Assembly (NCBI GenBank): GCA_013336525.1
Contig: JAAXTM010000001.1
Span: 770,207-834,206 of the forward strand
Origin: Geobacteraceae bacterium
GTDB taxonomy: Bacteria > Desulfobacterota > Desulfuromonadia > Geobacterales > Pseudopelobacteraceae
Reading direction: 5' to 3'
Length of the DNA: 64,000 bases
Below are positions 31,590 to 40,238 of this stretch, in pieces. Made by a program: the position numbers and the translations under genes. Below the pieces are notes generated by a model that searched no databases, was not told the DNA's origin, and was given only the letters and a program-made list of their open reading frames with translations. Within the stretch, counting starts at the first letter, position 1. Each line of letters begins with the position of its first letter.

Positions 31590-32366
31590 TCAAGCCGGCA
31601 TATAGCCGAATCTCTGAGATGCTAATGCGGCTGCTTCCAAAAGCGATGGTATGATCTCCCTCTCTATCCGTTCCCGTACAAGCCTGAAAGATGGCCCATG
31701 CATTGTGATGGCTCCGATAACATGCCCAGCATAATCCTTGACGGCAACAGCCACACTTATAAGACCCTCTCCAAGCCCCCCGGAATCTATAGCAACGCCC
31801 CCGTTAGACCTGATTTCAAGAAGTTCTGACGCTAAAAAGTCAGAGTTGGGAATGTTGCGTGACTTGCCATATTTTTTGCTTTTCAACCATTCTATGACCT
31901 CCGCAGATTCCAGCGCTTTCATGACTTTCCCTGCGGCATTGGTAAAATAAGGAAATGATTTACCAACTAATGATTCGGCTTTTATCTGTTGGTGACAATC
32001 GGCCATATCCAAAAACAAAACATCATCTCCTTTAATGATTGTCATATAGACCGCTTCGTCATGTTTTTTTGCAAGTTGAACAATCACAGGATGAGCAATA
32101 CTGATAATATTTGAATTCCCAGCGAGCTTTTGGGCCAGAGAAAATGAATTTATTCCGAGCCTGAAGTTTCCGGTAGAAATATCCTGTTCTACCAAGCCAC
32201 TTTCGCAAAGAGTCGCAAGAAGTCTAAATGTTTTATTTGGCGACATTTCAAACTTTAAAGCGATCGACTTGTGAGTGGCGACTGCTCGATCTTCTGTTAA
32301 ATACTCCAAGATTTCGAAAGCTTTCTGCACGGTTTGAACTGTGTAAGCGCCTGTTTTTTGTGCCAT
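31590..32366 (-). CDS. IclR-family transcriptional regulator
   Basis: TVQTVQKAFEILEYLTEDRAVATHKSIALKFEMSPNKTFRLLATLCESGLVEQD winged helix plus IclR effector domain. Confidence 0.9.
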   Translation of the reverse strand: MAQKTGAYTVQTVQKAFEILEYLTEDRAVATHKSIALKFEMSPNKTFRLLATLCESGLVEQDISTGNFRLGINSFSLAQKLAGNSNIISIAHPVIVQLAKKHDEAVYMTIIKGDDVLFLDMADCHQQIKAESLVGKSFPYFTNAAGKVMKALESAEVIEWLKSKKYGKSRNIPNSDFLASELLEIRSNGGVAIDSGGLGEGLISVAVAVKDYAGHVIGAITMHGPSFRLVRERIEREIIPSLLEAAALASQRFGYMPA

Positions 32367-32427
32367 AAAAAACCTCTAACATTAAAATATTATTGTAAAT
32401 AACTAAAACAATATGTATTATATTATT

Positions 32428-32443
32428 GTTTGTGTACACAAAC
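32428..32443. promoter_or_regulatory. 16-bp perfect palindrome upstream of iclR-type gene (candidate operator)
   Basis: gtttgtgtacacaaac reads identically on both strands. Confidence 0.55.
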
Positions 32444-32522
32444 CTTTTGTGTATATAACTGTTTTTTATTATTACTACAAGATAAATTTATGGACGACAA
32501 ATGTTTTGTACCGTATTATTAT

Positions 32523-32542
32523 TTACGTAATATATTACGTAA
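32523..32542. promoter_or_regulatory. 20-bp perfect palindrome upstream of marR-type gene (candidate MarR operator)
   Basis: ttacgtaatatattacgtaa is self-complementary. Confidence 0.6.
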
Positions 32543-32613
32543 CTTGCCGCGTTTATATTTTGTATTAGCGAATTAAAATTTCATTTTGTAATAATTATTT
32601 TATGGGAGGAAGT

Positions 32614-33120
32614 ATGAAGTTGAAGCCGGTTATGGTAGCAGGCATTATAGATGATATAAGACGTGTCTTTCAGGTTCTTACTGAGCAATCCAGAAAGATA
32701 GAGCATGAAACCAGCCTTACCGGTCCACAGTTGTGGGTAGTCAAAATACTTAAAGAGACGTCACCAATGAAAGTTTCAGATTTGGCGCGACGCATGTATC
32801 TTCATCCGGCAACAATGGTTGGATTGTTGGATAGACTCGAAGCAAAGGGGTTGCTCAAGCGTACTCGGTCCGAAAAAGATCGACGAGTTGTTTTTATTGA
32901 TCTAACTGCACAGGGGAGTGAATTGGAGATTAACTCTCCGGAAGTGGTGCAAAATCTTTTAGTAAATGGACTTGAGAAACTTACCGTGCATGAGTTGAAA
33001 AATATATCAGGGGGGTTGGAACAAGTTGTTAATATTTTGGGCGCAAAAGACGTGCCTCCACAACTTATTATGTCTTCTGAAATTAATGCGCCAAAAAGAA
33101 GAAGAAAAATTCCAAATTAA
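32614..33120 (+). CDS. MarR-family transcriptional regulator
   Basis: LTGPQLWVVKILKETSPMKVSDLARRMYLHPATMVGLLDRLEAKGLLKRTRSEKDRRVVFIDLT; RBS gggagg before ATG 32614. Confidence 0.9.
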   Translation: MKLKPVMVAGIIDDIRRVFQVLTEQSRKIEHETSLTGPQLWVVKILKETSPMKVSDLARRMYLHPATMVGLLDRLEAKGLLKRTRSEKDRRVVFIDLTAQGSELEINSPEVVQNLLVNGLEKLTVHELKNISGGLEQVVNILGAKDVPPQLIMSSEINAPKRRRKIPN

Positions 33121-33273
33121 AATTATCATATCGTTCTGTCGTGACTCAAAAAATGGCGACAACAATAACTGATTTTTATCTTTCGTTAGAACTCTGATCG
33201 GATTGCGAAATATAGTAAAGGATGTAAATTTACCTTGAGTATTGCCGTTAATCTCAACGAAAGAGGTTTAAGC

Positions 33274-33737
33274 ATGAAAAAGTACATGACGTTAGTAGCA
33301 GCGATAGTAATGTTCAGTTTCACATTCGCCTCCGTTGCGTTGGCTCAAGGAGGAATGAGGTGGAAAGGTGGCGGTGGTTGGGGGGCAGGGGCATCTTATT
33401 CCAGGATGTACAATCCTCAGACGGTTCAAACTATCACTGGAGAAGTCGTTTCGGATAATAAGATACGCCTACCATTAGTATGTCTTACGGTGTCCATCTA
33501 CTGCTGAAGACTGATAAAGAAACCATTTCTGTACATCTTGGACCCGGATGGTATATCGAAAATCAAGATGTGAAAATTGCACCGAAAGATAACATAGAAA
33601 TATAAGGTTCACTTATAACATTTAATGGCAAACCTGCTCTAATTGCCGCAGAAGTAAAGAAAGGTGATGATGTGTTGACACTTCGTAACGCAGATGGTTT
33701 TCCGATTTGGAGTGGCTGGAAACAGAGATGGATATAG
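33274..33737 (+). pseudogene. Disrupted small exported protein gene (frameshift plus in-frame stop)
   Basis: Signal-peptide start MKKYMTLVAAIVMFSFTFASVALAQGG; coding continues in another frame from about 33471 (SMSYGVHLLLKTDKETISVHLGPGWYIENQDVKIAPKDNIEI*GSLITFNGKPALIAAEVKKGDDVLTLRNADG); TAA at 33603. Confidence 0.7.
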
Positions 33738-34022
33738 TGGAGATGCTGCATAGGATAGATTAATCCATACCTTGCAACTAGAATAAACCTGGTCGGATTA
33801 AAAATGGCGGCGAGCAAAGAGATTCATAATAATAACACTGTTATGTTTCTCATCCCTTGAAAATCGGAATTTTGATTGTTGGTCTCTTTGGCGCTCCACA
33901 CATCCTTCGCGCTACAAGCAGGGTTTATTTATTTGCTGAACTGGCAGACTCAACCTTTTTGATGTACTAAAGATGATTTCTTTGATCATCTTTGGACTAA
34001 GGATCGAAATCAATCCATATTT

Positions 34023-34155
34023 TCAGGGTCCAATATCTTTGTTAATCTGATCCTTCAAAACACCACTTGGTTTGAAACTCAATATCTGTCTGGCTTCAAT
34101 AGTTATTGCCTCGCCTGTCTGTGGGTTGCGTCCACTTCGGTTATTGGGGTAATGA
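34023..34155 (-). pseudogene. IHF/HU C-terminal fragment
   Basis: NRSGRNPQTGEAITIEARQILSFKPSGVLKDQIN matches IHF/HU C-terminal motif; N-terminal half not recognisable. Confidence 0.7.
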
Positions 34156-34608
34156 TGAGATGGCGTAAAAGCTAGTAGATCAACGAAGTCATTACAAAGA
34201 TTGTTATATTCCGTACAAGAAGACCGGGGGGCACGAACCTCCGGCCTTCTAATTGTGTGCGCTCCATACAAGCGGATTGAAAAATATCTGCGATAGTTTT
34301 GATGTTGAGTGTTGGCCCGGGTTTATGCAAACTCAATCAAATGTACCATGTACGCAGCGTAGTAGTTTATGCTTTTGGCTCGCCGATGGATTGTTGCGTT
34401 TACACACTCCAGGTTCAACAGATTCAGAAAACTATTGTTGAGATATGAAAAGCTCACCGCTACCTATGAGGAGCTCATTACACATGGCAGCAGCCATTAT
34501 TGCCCTTAGAAAAACTGACGTTATTTACGGATAAATCTAAGTCGTTTGTCGGCAATAGCACTGATATTCCGCCGACACTCTCCTCCTGACTTCAAATGAG
34601 TTGGTGGT

Positions 34609-35181
34609 TTACTTTATTGTAGATATGTTTGGGACGCTGGGCCATTTTTTAATTCCGCTAAAAGGTGGTGGCAGAAGTTTTCTATACTTCTTATCAGATT
34701 CGAAATCAACTTCCCCATATTTTTCGAGAAGTTTTGCAATTAGAATCATACGGTCCCAAAACAAATCAAGTGCCCGCATCGTTTCATTTTTGAGATTAGA
34801 TAATTCTCTCTCTCCACCTGGAAGTGAATCCATGACTATTTTAAAGGTTTCTGTATCTGATCCTGGATGAAAGACACCCATCTTACCCACGAGCATTGAC
34901 TCGGCAATATATCCTGCTAAAACACCACAGGCATAAGCTCTAGCTTGTGTAGTGCTTAAATCTTCCAGAAAGTATTCTTCAATAAAGCAGGATCCATATC
35001 CAACATAAGAATCACAATCCGCCTCGGCTCCGACGGCATGAACCATGATTTTTTTGACTAATGTACCACCTAAAGAGAATATGACAGCATGAGCAGCCTC
35101 ATGGCAGCATGCGGAATCCCTAATTTCCTTTGAAAAATAATCTGCGGGTTTGGCCATTGTTATATCCATTGTAATCTCCAT
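34609..35181 (-). CDS. Stand-alone HEAAH-motif protein, FtsH/M41 peptidase-like, no AAA domain
   Basis: CCHEAAHAVIFSLGG zinc-binding HExxH; ARAYACGVLAGYIAESM pattern as in M41 domains. Confidence 0.55.
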   Translation of the reverse strand: MEITMDITMAKPADYFSKEIRDSACCHEAAHAVIFSLGGTLVKKIMVHAVGAEADCDSYVGYGSCFIEEYFLEDLSTTQARAYACGVLAGYIAESMLVGKMGVFHPGSDTETFKIVMDSLPGGERELSNLKNETMRALDLFWDRMILIAKLLEKYGEVDFESDKKYRKLLPPPFSGIKKWPSVPNISTIK

Positions 35182-35438
35182 TTTTTAGTGTTTGAGAATT
35201 GCTTGTGAATTTCGCATATTTTATGCCCCAACTTTTCAACGGCATTTGTTGAATCATTAATTTTCACAATTATCAACAATAATCAGGTTAATGACATATT
35301 CCGTCATTAGTATGTTGTTGCATGCTCTCTATAGGAAATTCTATGTAAGTAGCCCCCCTGTCAAGTAGATGCTACATAGAGCGCGCAGCCAACGCGATGC
35401 ACAAACATCATACAAGATGGGCTTGGGCCAGGATTTAT

Positions 35439-35738
35439 ATCGGAATTGATGTCAGTAGCAAGGGTTTTGTTATTCACGCGATAGATGGTCAGAAACGTGT
35501 GGTTTTAAAGGGTGAGATATTTCCCTAGAAGCAATCATTGTTGAAGTTGTTGAAATATTTGGGTGACAAACCGAAGTACGTGGTCTTTGAAGCCGGCAAT
35601 CAGATGAAGTGGATATGCCATGAATATTCAAGCGTTCGCAAACCGTTTCCCAACAAAAAGACCTATCATCACTATCTGGAGCAGATGATTTGGCCGTCAG
35701 GTCGTATCCGTCCCCACTTTGGGAGCATGAAGTCCTAG
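35439..35738 (+). pseudogene. IS110/IS1111-family transposase N-terminal remnant
   Basis: IGIDVSSKGFVIHAIDGQKRVVLKGEIFP*KQSLLKLLKYLGDKPKYVVFEAGNQMKWICHE with in-frame TAG at 35526. Confidence 0.65.
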
Positions 35739-35891
35739 AGCATATTAGCGGAAAGCAGACGGTTCGAATTATATGAACATTCTGTCTGCGGCTCAGCAAT
35801 TTACCGTCACCACCAAAACTCCGCTGCATATTACCAAGTTGCTGCTGAGAACATGGTTCATGAAAGTGCAATTACTATCTATATAAACTAA

Positions 35892-35959
35892 AAAATGGCG
35901 CCGGATGATGAGTTTCATAACTATTCTACTGTTACTTATCATCTCCCCGACGCCATTTT
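35892..35959. repeat. Imperfect long palindrome (aaaatggcgccgg...ccgacgccatttt)
   Basis: Ends are inverted repeats with internal gatgatgag/cttatcatc pairing; related sequence near 33801. Confidence 0.45.
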
Positions 35960-36149
35960 GTGCCACGATTAAAACCGGCACCCGCTGATTGAATATCTTG
36001 TGCGCTCTCTCCAAGACATACCTTTCGCAGATACCTTCGTTAATCTTATGGATTGACACCTGCCCATTGCAAATTTACTACTCAATACAACATGGAACTG
36101 ACTGATTCAACCAAATATCCAAGCCATCCAGTGCAACGGTAGGTAGCCT

Positions 36150-36758
36150 CCTTCGCCCACATGCCTTTTCAGCACGTCATCTGTCCTTCGCTTACCCCTC
36201 TTGGCTGCCAAGCACGTCAGGTGCTCCGTGCTCTTAACACGGATTCGGACGCAGATGTTGCCCGCTTACGCGGGAGGTTACTACGAGACCTCCGAGCCCA
36301 AGGATTCCCACCAGGAAACCCCAGGTTACTTCCCCGATTCAGTTGTTGCCGCACTTTGTCTTTCGACCAGTACGCGACCGTGGGCTTTTACCCCACACAC
36401 GTTTTACATGAGTCTGATGAAGGTGGCTTCTGTGCTATGCGTAAAATGGTGGCCTATCGCCACTGAATCTGAATTTCCGGGTACGGAGTGTCATGGCTCC
36501 CTGTACTTTTCACCCGACGCATAACTTTAAAATGAAGCTTCGCTTTCGCTCACCATATCAGACCTGTCGGTTGCGCTTACGCGCTTCAAACGAACTGCTC
36601 TAATCCCAGGGGATTCATCGTTAGCCTTTTATGCAACTGTTGCCAAACAGTCGCCGACTTAGCCCCCTGAAACCGTTCGTTCCGACACCGGTATTTTGTC
36701 TCTCGACATAGCCCCGGTCCCGCTCTAGCGGGGTACGTGTACACCTATCCAGGCGCAC
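36150..36758 (-). ncRNA. Group II intron 5' end and domain I region, no reverse transcriptase
   Basis: Minus strand starts GTGCGCCTGGATAGGTG..., contains AAAGGCTAACGATGAATCCC and long GC-rich stem blocks typical of bacterial group II domain I; similarity appears to stop near 36150. Confidence 0.6.
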
Positions 36759-36867
36759 CACTCTCAAAACTTTTTTCTTCTACTGTGGACTCAATCAACA
36801 GTCACTCCGGATGCGAAAGGCTGGCAACCTTTCTTAATGCATCCATTGCTCCTGCTGACTGGTCCCA

Positions 36868-36902
36868 AAACCGTACGTGCGTCTTTCGATCGCATACGGC
36901 TT
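36868..36902 (-). ncRNA. Group II intron domain V-like hairpin
   Basis: Minus strand AAGCCGTATGCGATCGAAAGACGCACGTACGGTTT: AGC triad, two-nt CG bulge, GAAA tetraloop. Confidence 0.65.
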
Positions 36903-37288
36903 CCCTACCTGTCCTTATTCTCTGCTTGTAATGAAAAAGATTGGCGATCTTCTTCGACCGGAGGGCTAATCCGGTCATCACAGAGGCATCGGACATTGCT
37001 GGATTGTGCTGGATGGCATCACAATCAGCGGTTGATCTATATCATCGGCCTATGGCCGTTGGCTGGGGATCATCCGCCCTTATTCACCATGTTGCACCTG
37101 CTGCATCAGAGCAGCGGTACTTAAACGTGTGACACTAGGGTCAGAATCGAGAGTGCGGAATCCACAAGGAGACTCACTCATTGCGTGTGGCATCAGAGCC
37201 AAAATCGCTGCGTGTTATGAGATAAATTTACCTCAACTATGTGCGCAGCAACAGCTGCGAATTGTGTTTCATATCCACTCCAATCGTA

Positions 37289-37374
37289 CAGCCGCAAGCG
37301 GCTGAAATGCTTCGCATTTTGATAGGCTAACCGTGTCACCGATTCCGGTGACACGCTGCCGGCAGGTTGCCGGC
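37289..37374. repeat. Cluster of four consecutive small hairpins
   Basis: cagccgcaagcggctg; aaatgcttcgcattt; gtgtcaccgattccggtgacac; gccggcaggttgccggc. Confidence 0.7.
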
Positions 37375-37925
37375 GTAATGGCGTCAGTTTCTAAATTGTG
37401 TATACAAATTAGATAGTTATAAATATTTTTCTAAAGTTATTTTTAATACCGTCGATATAGCTAACTACATAGGAGAGACTCAGTCTCACCGACGGAATAT
37501 TGAGGCCCATTATTTACGGAAAGGCAGGTTGTCTCACTGCCGTAGTCAAACTCAGAATCCATGATACCATTCCTACTCCGCCCCGAATGGATTCGCAGAA
37601 ATGAAATCACGCTGGGCAAACGTGATTATTTTGCCGGTGCTCACGATGTTGCTGAGCGCCAGGATAACATCTTCCAGGCTGTACAAGATGATATCCCAGA
37701 GCCCCAGGAATTGTGTACGCTGCCACCTGGGCAGCGAAGATTCAAATGACGAGCGTTTCTTGCCACACACGAGACCGCCACCAAGCTTCCACCGATTAAC
37801 AGGGCCTCTGATTTGTAAGTTACAGCGATACGCGTTTGTACTGCTGAAGAAGGTTGTGTTGAATCTTCCATCTGCTTACAGGTAAGAGGTACTGTTCCCG
37901 GTTTATAACTCGCCAAGAGCGAATG

Positions 37926-37958
37926 CAAAGGGCCATCATCACCATTGATGGCCCTTTG
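37926..37958. repeat. Perfect 13-bp stem hairpin (possible terminator or element boundary)
   Basis: caaagggccatca-tcaccat-tgatggccctttg. Confidence 0.7.
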
Positions 37959-38054
37959 CCGTTTGCGCCAAAGAAAGCACTCCCCTTCTGGTTGTGCTCC
38001 AATCATGCAAGCCTTAGCAATACCCCCCTAAGAACCCACCGTCGGGTCGATCAA

Positions 38055-38085
38055 GGTGACAGCAACAGGCCGCGATGCTGTCACC
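38055..38085. promoter_or_regulatory. 10-bp stem hairpin in leader of the 38125-41582 gene group
   Basis: ggtgacagca-acaggccgcga-tgctgtcacc. Confidence 0.6.
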
Positions 38086-38124
38086 ATAGAGCCTCCTTCA
38101 ACTCAACACGAAGGAGAAAGTATT

Positions 38125-38385
38125 ATGGCTAAAGTCACAATGAAACAGAAGCGGCGCTATCGCGTGCAGATCAGCATTAGCAAAGGTTTGTGGGAGAAGT
38201 ACAACCATAACATGGAGCTGGCAAAGGAGCTTGAGGCCGAGATTGATTTCTCGAAGGACTTTGAACCCTGGTTTGCCAAACAGAACGAACAGGTCAACTT
38301 GGACTTGCAGCTGTTACTGCAGGGTCGGCAACTTGAAGCTACAGCTGCTGAGCAGAATGGAGGCAAACCCGATGCCACTCATTAA
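38125..38385 (+). CDS. Hypothetical protein of putative integrative element
   Basis: RBS aaggagaaag before ATG; 86 aa MAKVTMKQKRRYRVQISISKGLWEKYNHNME... Confidence 0.7.
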   Translation: MAKVTMKQKRRYRVQISISKGLWEKYNHNMELAKELEAEIDFSKDFEPWFAKQNEQVNLDLQLLLQGRQLEATAAEQNGGKPDATH

Positions 38386-39427
38386 ACTCCGCGCAGAGAC
38401 ATTGGCACACAGCACAGCCTTTCATCTTGTTGTCCGTGCCCAGTCATCAATTGCAAGTTACTTGCACTTTGGGAATGGCGACCTGTCAAAATTTCTGGAA
38501 CGCGATTCGTTCCTGGCTATTGCAACCCGACTCACCGATCACTTTTTCCATCGTTCTGCAGCACTGGCAATTCATGCTCAGGTTGTTGATCTCTATCTAG
38601 CACTGCTGATAATGGCGCCAATTCTCCAACGCCTACCGTTGTCAGCAAAGTTTGATTGGCACCGTGGTCACCTAACTGGCTTTTTTCGTTCCCACGTGAA
38701 TGGTCGGAAGAAGCGATATCACTTTGCATCGCGCACGGTAAATCGCACTTATAGTCCTGAAGACCTGGTTGCTAATCTTGACCGGCTCGGCGTCCATGAT
38801 GCCGGCATAGTGGCGCTGTTGCTTGACCTCTACCGCCGCCACGCCGGAGGTACGGCGCTGAAAGATTTACTGGCTCATCAGTTGTTTGACCCTATTCTGA
38901 TGTCTACGTTGAAGCAGGGGTACGAGTTACGCCATGGCAATAGGTTCTTTCGTCTTGAGAAGGCACCATTCCCCGGATCGATTGATCTGCGGCGCGAAGC
39001 AGTAACTCTGCTTGATTTCCAGATGTTCTCTGTCGAGCATACAGGCGGGCATCATTTAGAAATCTTTATCGCGGAAAACTCCTTGGCAGAATTTCGGGAG
39101 AACGTTACAAGCCTGCTCGGCTCAGCTACTGACCCGGAATACAAAGCCAAAAGAATTGAAACGTACATTCGTGATCTGGTTGAGAGAACCCGACCGGCAC
39201 GTTCTGCGTTGCCACAGCTTCTGGAATTGAAGCTATGGCTCATTACCAAGTTGCGTAAATTGGCCGGAAATTCGCCAGAAGTGATGATACTTCCGCACCT
39301 GCTTGTTAATCTCTGGCTGCAACGCTCTGATAGTCGGCTGTATCTCAAAGATCCCAACTTCTTTTTAAATTCCAGTCACAGCGAAAAAACATTTGTTACG
39401 TTTTTCTCGCCCTACCGGGAGGTGTAA
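38372..39427 (+). CDS. Hypothetical protein of putative integrative element
   Basis: 351 aa from ATG 38372, overlapping the upstream stop; no recognised family. Confidence 0.75.
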   Translation: MPLIKLRAETLAHSTAFHLVVRAQSSIASYLHFGNGDLSKFLERDSFLAIATRLTDHFFHRSAALAIHAQVVDLYLALLIMAPILQRLPLSAKFDWHRGHLTGFFRSHVNGRKKRYHFASRTVNRTYSPEDLVANLDRLGVHDAGIVALLLDLYRRHAGGTALKDLLAHQLFDPILMSTLKQGYELRHGNRFFRLEKAPFPGSIDLRREAVTLLDFQMFSVEHTGGHHLEIFIAENSLAEFRENVTSLLGSATDPEYKAKRIETYIRDLVERTRPARSALPQLLELKLWLITKLRKLAGNSPEVMILPHLLVNLWLQRSDSRLYLKDPNFFLNSSHSEKTFVTFFSPYREV

Positions 39428-39429
39428 CC

Positions 39430-39891
39430 ATGGGCTCAACTACGCATAGAAGAGATATTACCGGAGAAGATTTTACTCGCTTGGCTAAGCTCAGTAGTTC
39501 CCTTTCAACAATGGATAGCCTGTATCTGAGGCCTTGTTGGAATCTCTGGGATATTACCATGCTACTGCCGGTCTGGTTTCACTCATCTACCGGTTGGCGG
39601 CTGGATAGATACAAAGAATTCAAACGGGATGCATACGGTATTACAGTTCCCGATTTTCGCCGTATCTGCCGCTATATCAAAGTTACCGAACCGCAGATGA
39701 TTGATACTCTCTACCGAATGTCAATGATCAGTGTCGTCAAGGGCCAAAAGTCTTATGAACGCCCCAAGTTCAAGATGCTATTCCAGGCGGGGTTGATTAG
39801 TGCCGATGGCTGGGAGAAGGATATTGAAGCATTCGGATTTGTTATCGAACGGCGCAGGGCCGACGGTGCCTTCAGACAGGAGGGTTTATGA
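39430..39891 (+). CDS. Hypothetical protein of putative integrative element
   Basis: 153 aa, 2-nt gap after previous CDS, ATGA overlap with the next. Confidence 0.75.
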   Translation: MGSTTHRRDITGEDFTRLAKLSSSLSTMDSLYLRPCWNLWDITMLLPVWFHSSTGWRLDRYKEFKRDAYGITVPDFRRICRYIKVTEPQMIDTLYRMSMISVVKGQKSYERPKFKMLFQAGLISADGWEKDIEAFGFVIERRRADGAFRQEGL

Positions 39892-40151
39892 CACAGGAAA
39901 TCCTTACTGCTGAAGAGTTTGCCCAGCGGCTTAAAATTGGTAGATCGACGCTCTTTGACTGGCTAAGCAAGGACATACTCGTTTCAGGTAAACATTACCT
40001 TAAAGTGGGAAGAATTATGAGGTTTGTCTGGTGTGATGACGTTGTAATTACATTACTGGAACGGTCAACTGCCGCAACTGAATTGCGGCAGTCCGCCTCC
40101 AAAAAAACCAAACCGGTGGCAGCAATAAAGACAATCGACTGGAACTATTGA
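39888..40151 (+). CDS. Small helix-turn-helix / excisionase-like DNA-binding protein
   Basis: EILTAEEFAQRLKIGRSTLFDWLSKDILVSGKHYLKVGRIMRFVW. Confidence 0.7.
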   Translation: MTQEILTAEEFAQRLKIGRSTLFDWLSKDILVSGKHYLKVGRIMRFVWCDDVVITLLERSTAATELRQSASKKTKPVAAIKTIDWNY

Positions 40152-40238
40152 TCCAGTTGCTATTCATAACAAATGTGCTATCCTTCCACCGGACTTTGGA
40201 TTTTGTTCGGTGGGTAGGATGCGCAAAAGGAGAATAAC

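Noticed and set aside
33603-33605. TAA in the exported-protein gene as a recoded codon
   Set aside because: TAA is not a selenocysteine/pyrrolysine codon and a separate frameshift is also present; decay is simpler.
35741-35780. ggttcgaatta as a displaced tRNA-Gly 3' end (left att site)
   Set aside because: Only a generic T-loop-like match; flanks do not match the tRNA-Gly 3' sequence.
36161-36524. ORFs translating RRLRDLRAQGFPPGNPRLLP... and related frames as protein genes
   Set aside because: They lie antisense over the group II domain I-like RNA region and have no RBS; repeated RNA sequence gives conserved but spurious ORFs.
36802-36996. Minus-strand 64-aa ORF as a gene
   Set aside because: It covers the domain V hairpin; more likely RNA or a maturase-tail remnant than a functional protein.
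37561-38006. Several overlapping ORFs on both strands as genes
   Set aside because: No RBS, no recognisable motif, mutually overlapping frames in decayed DNA.
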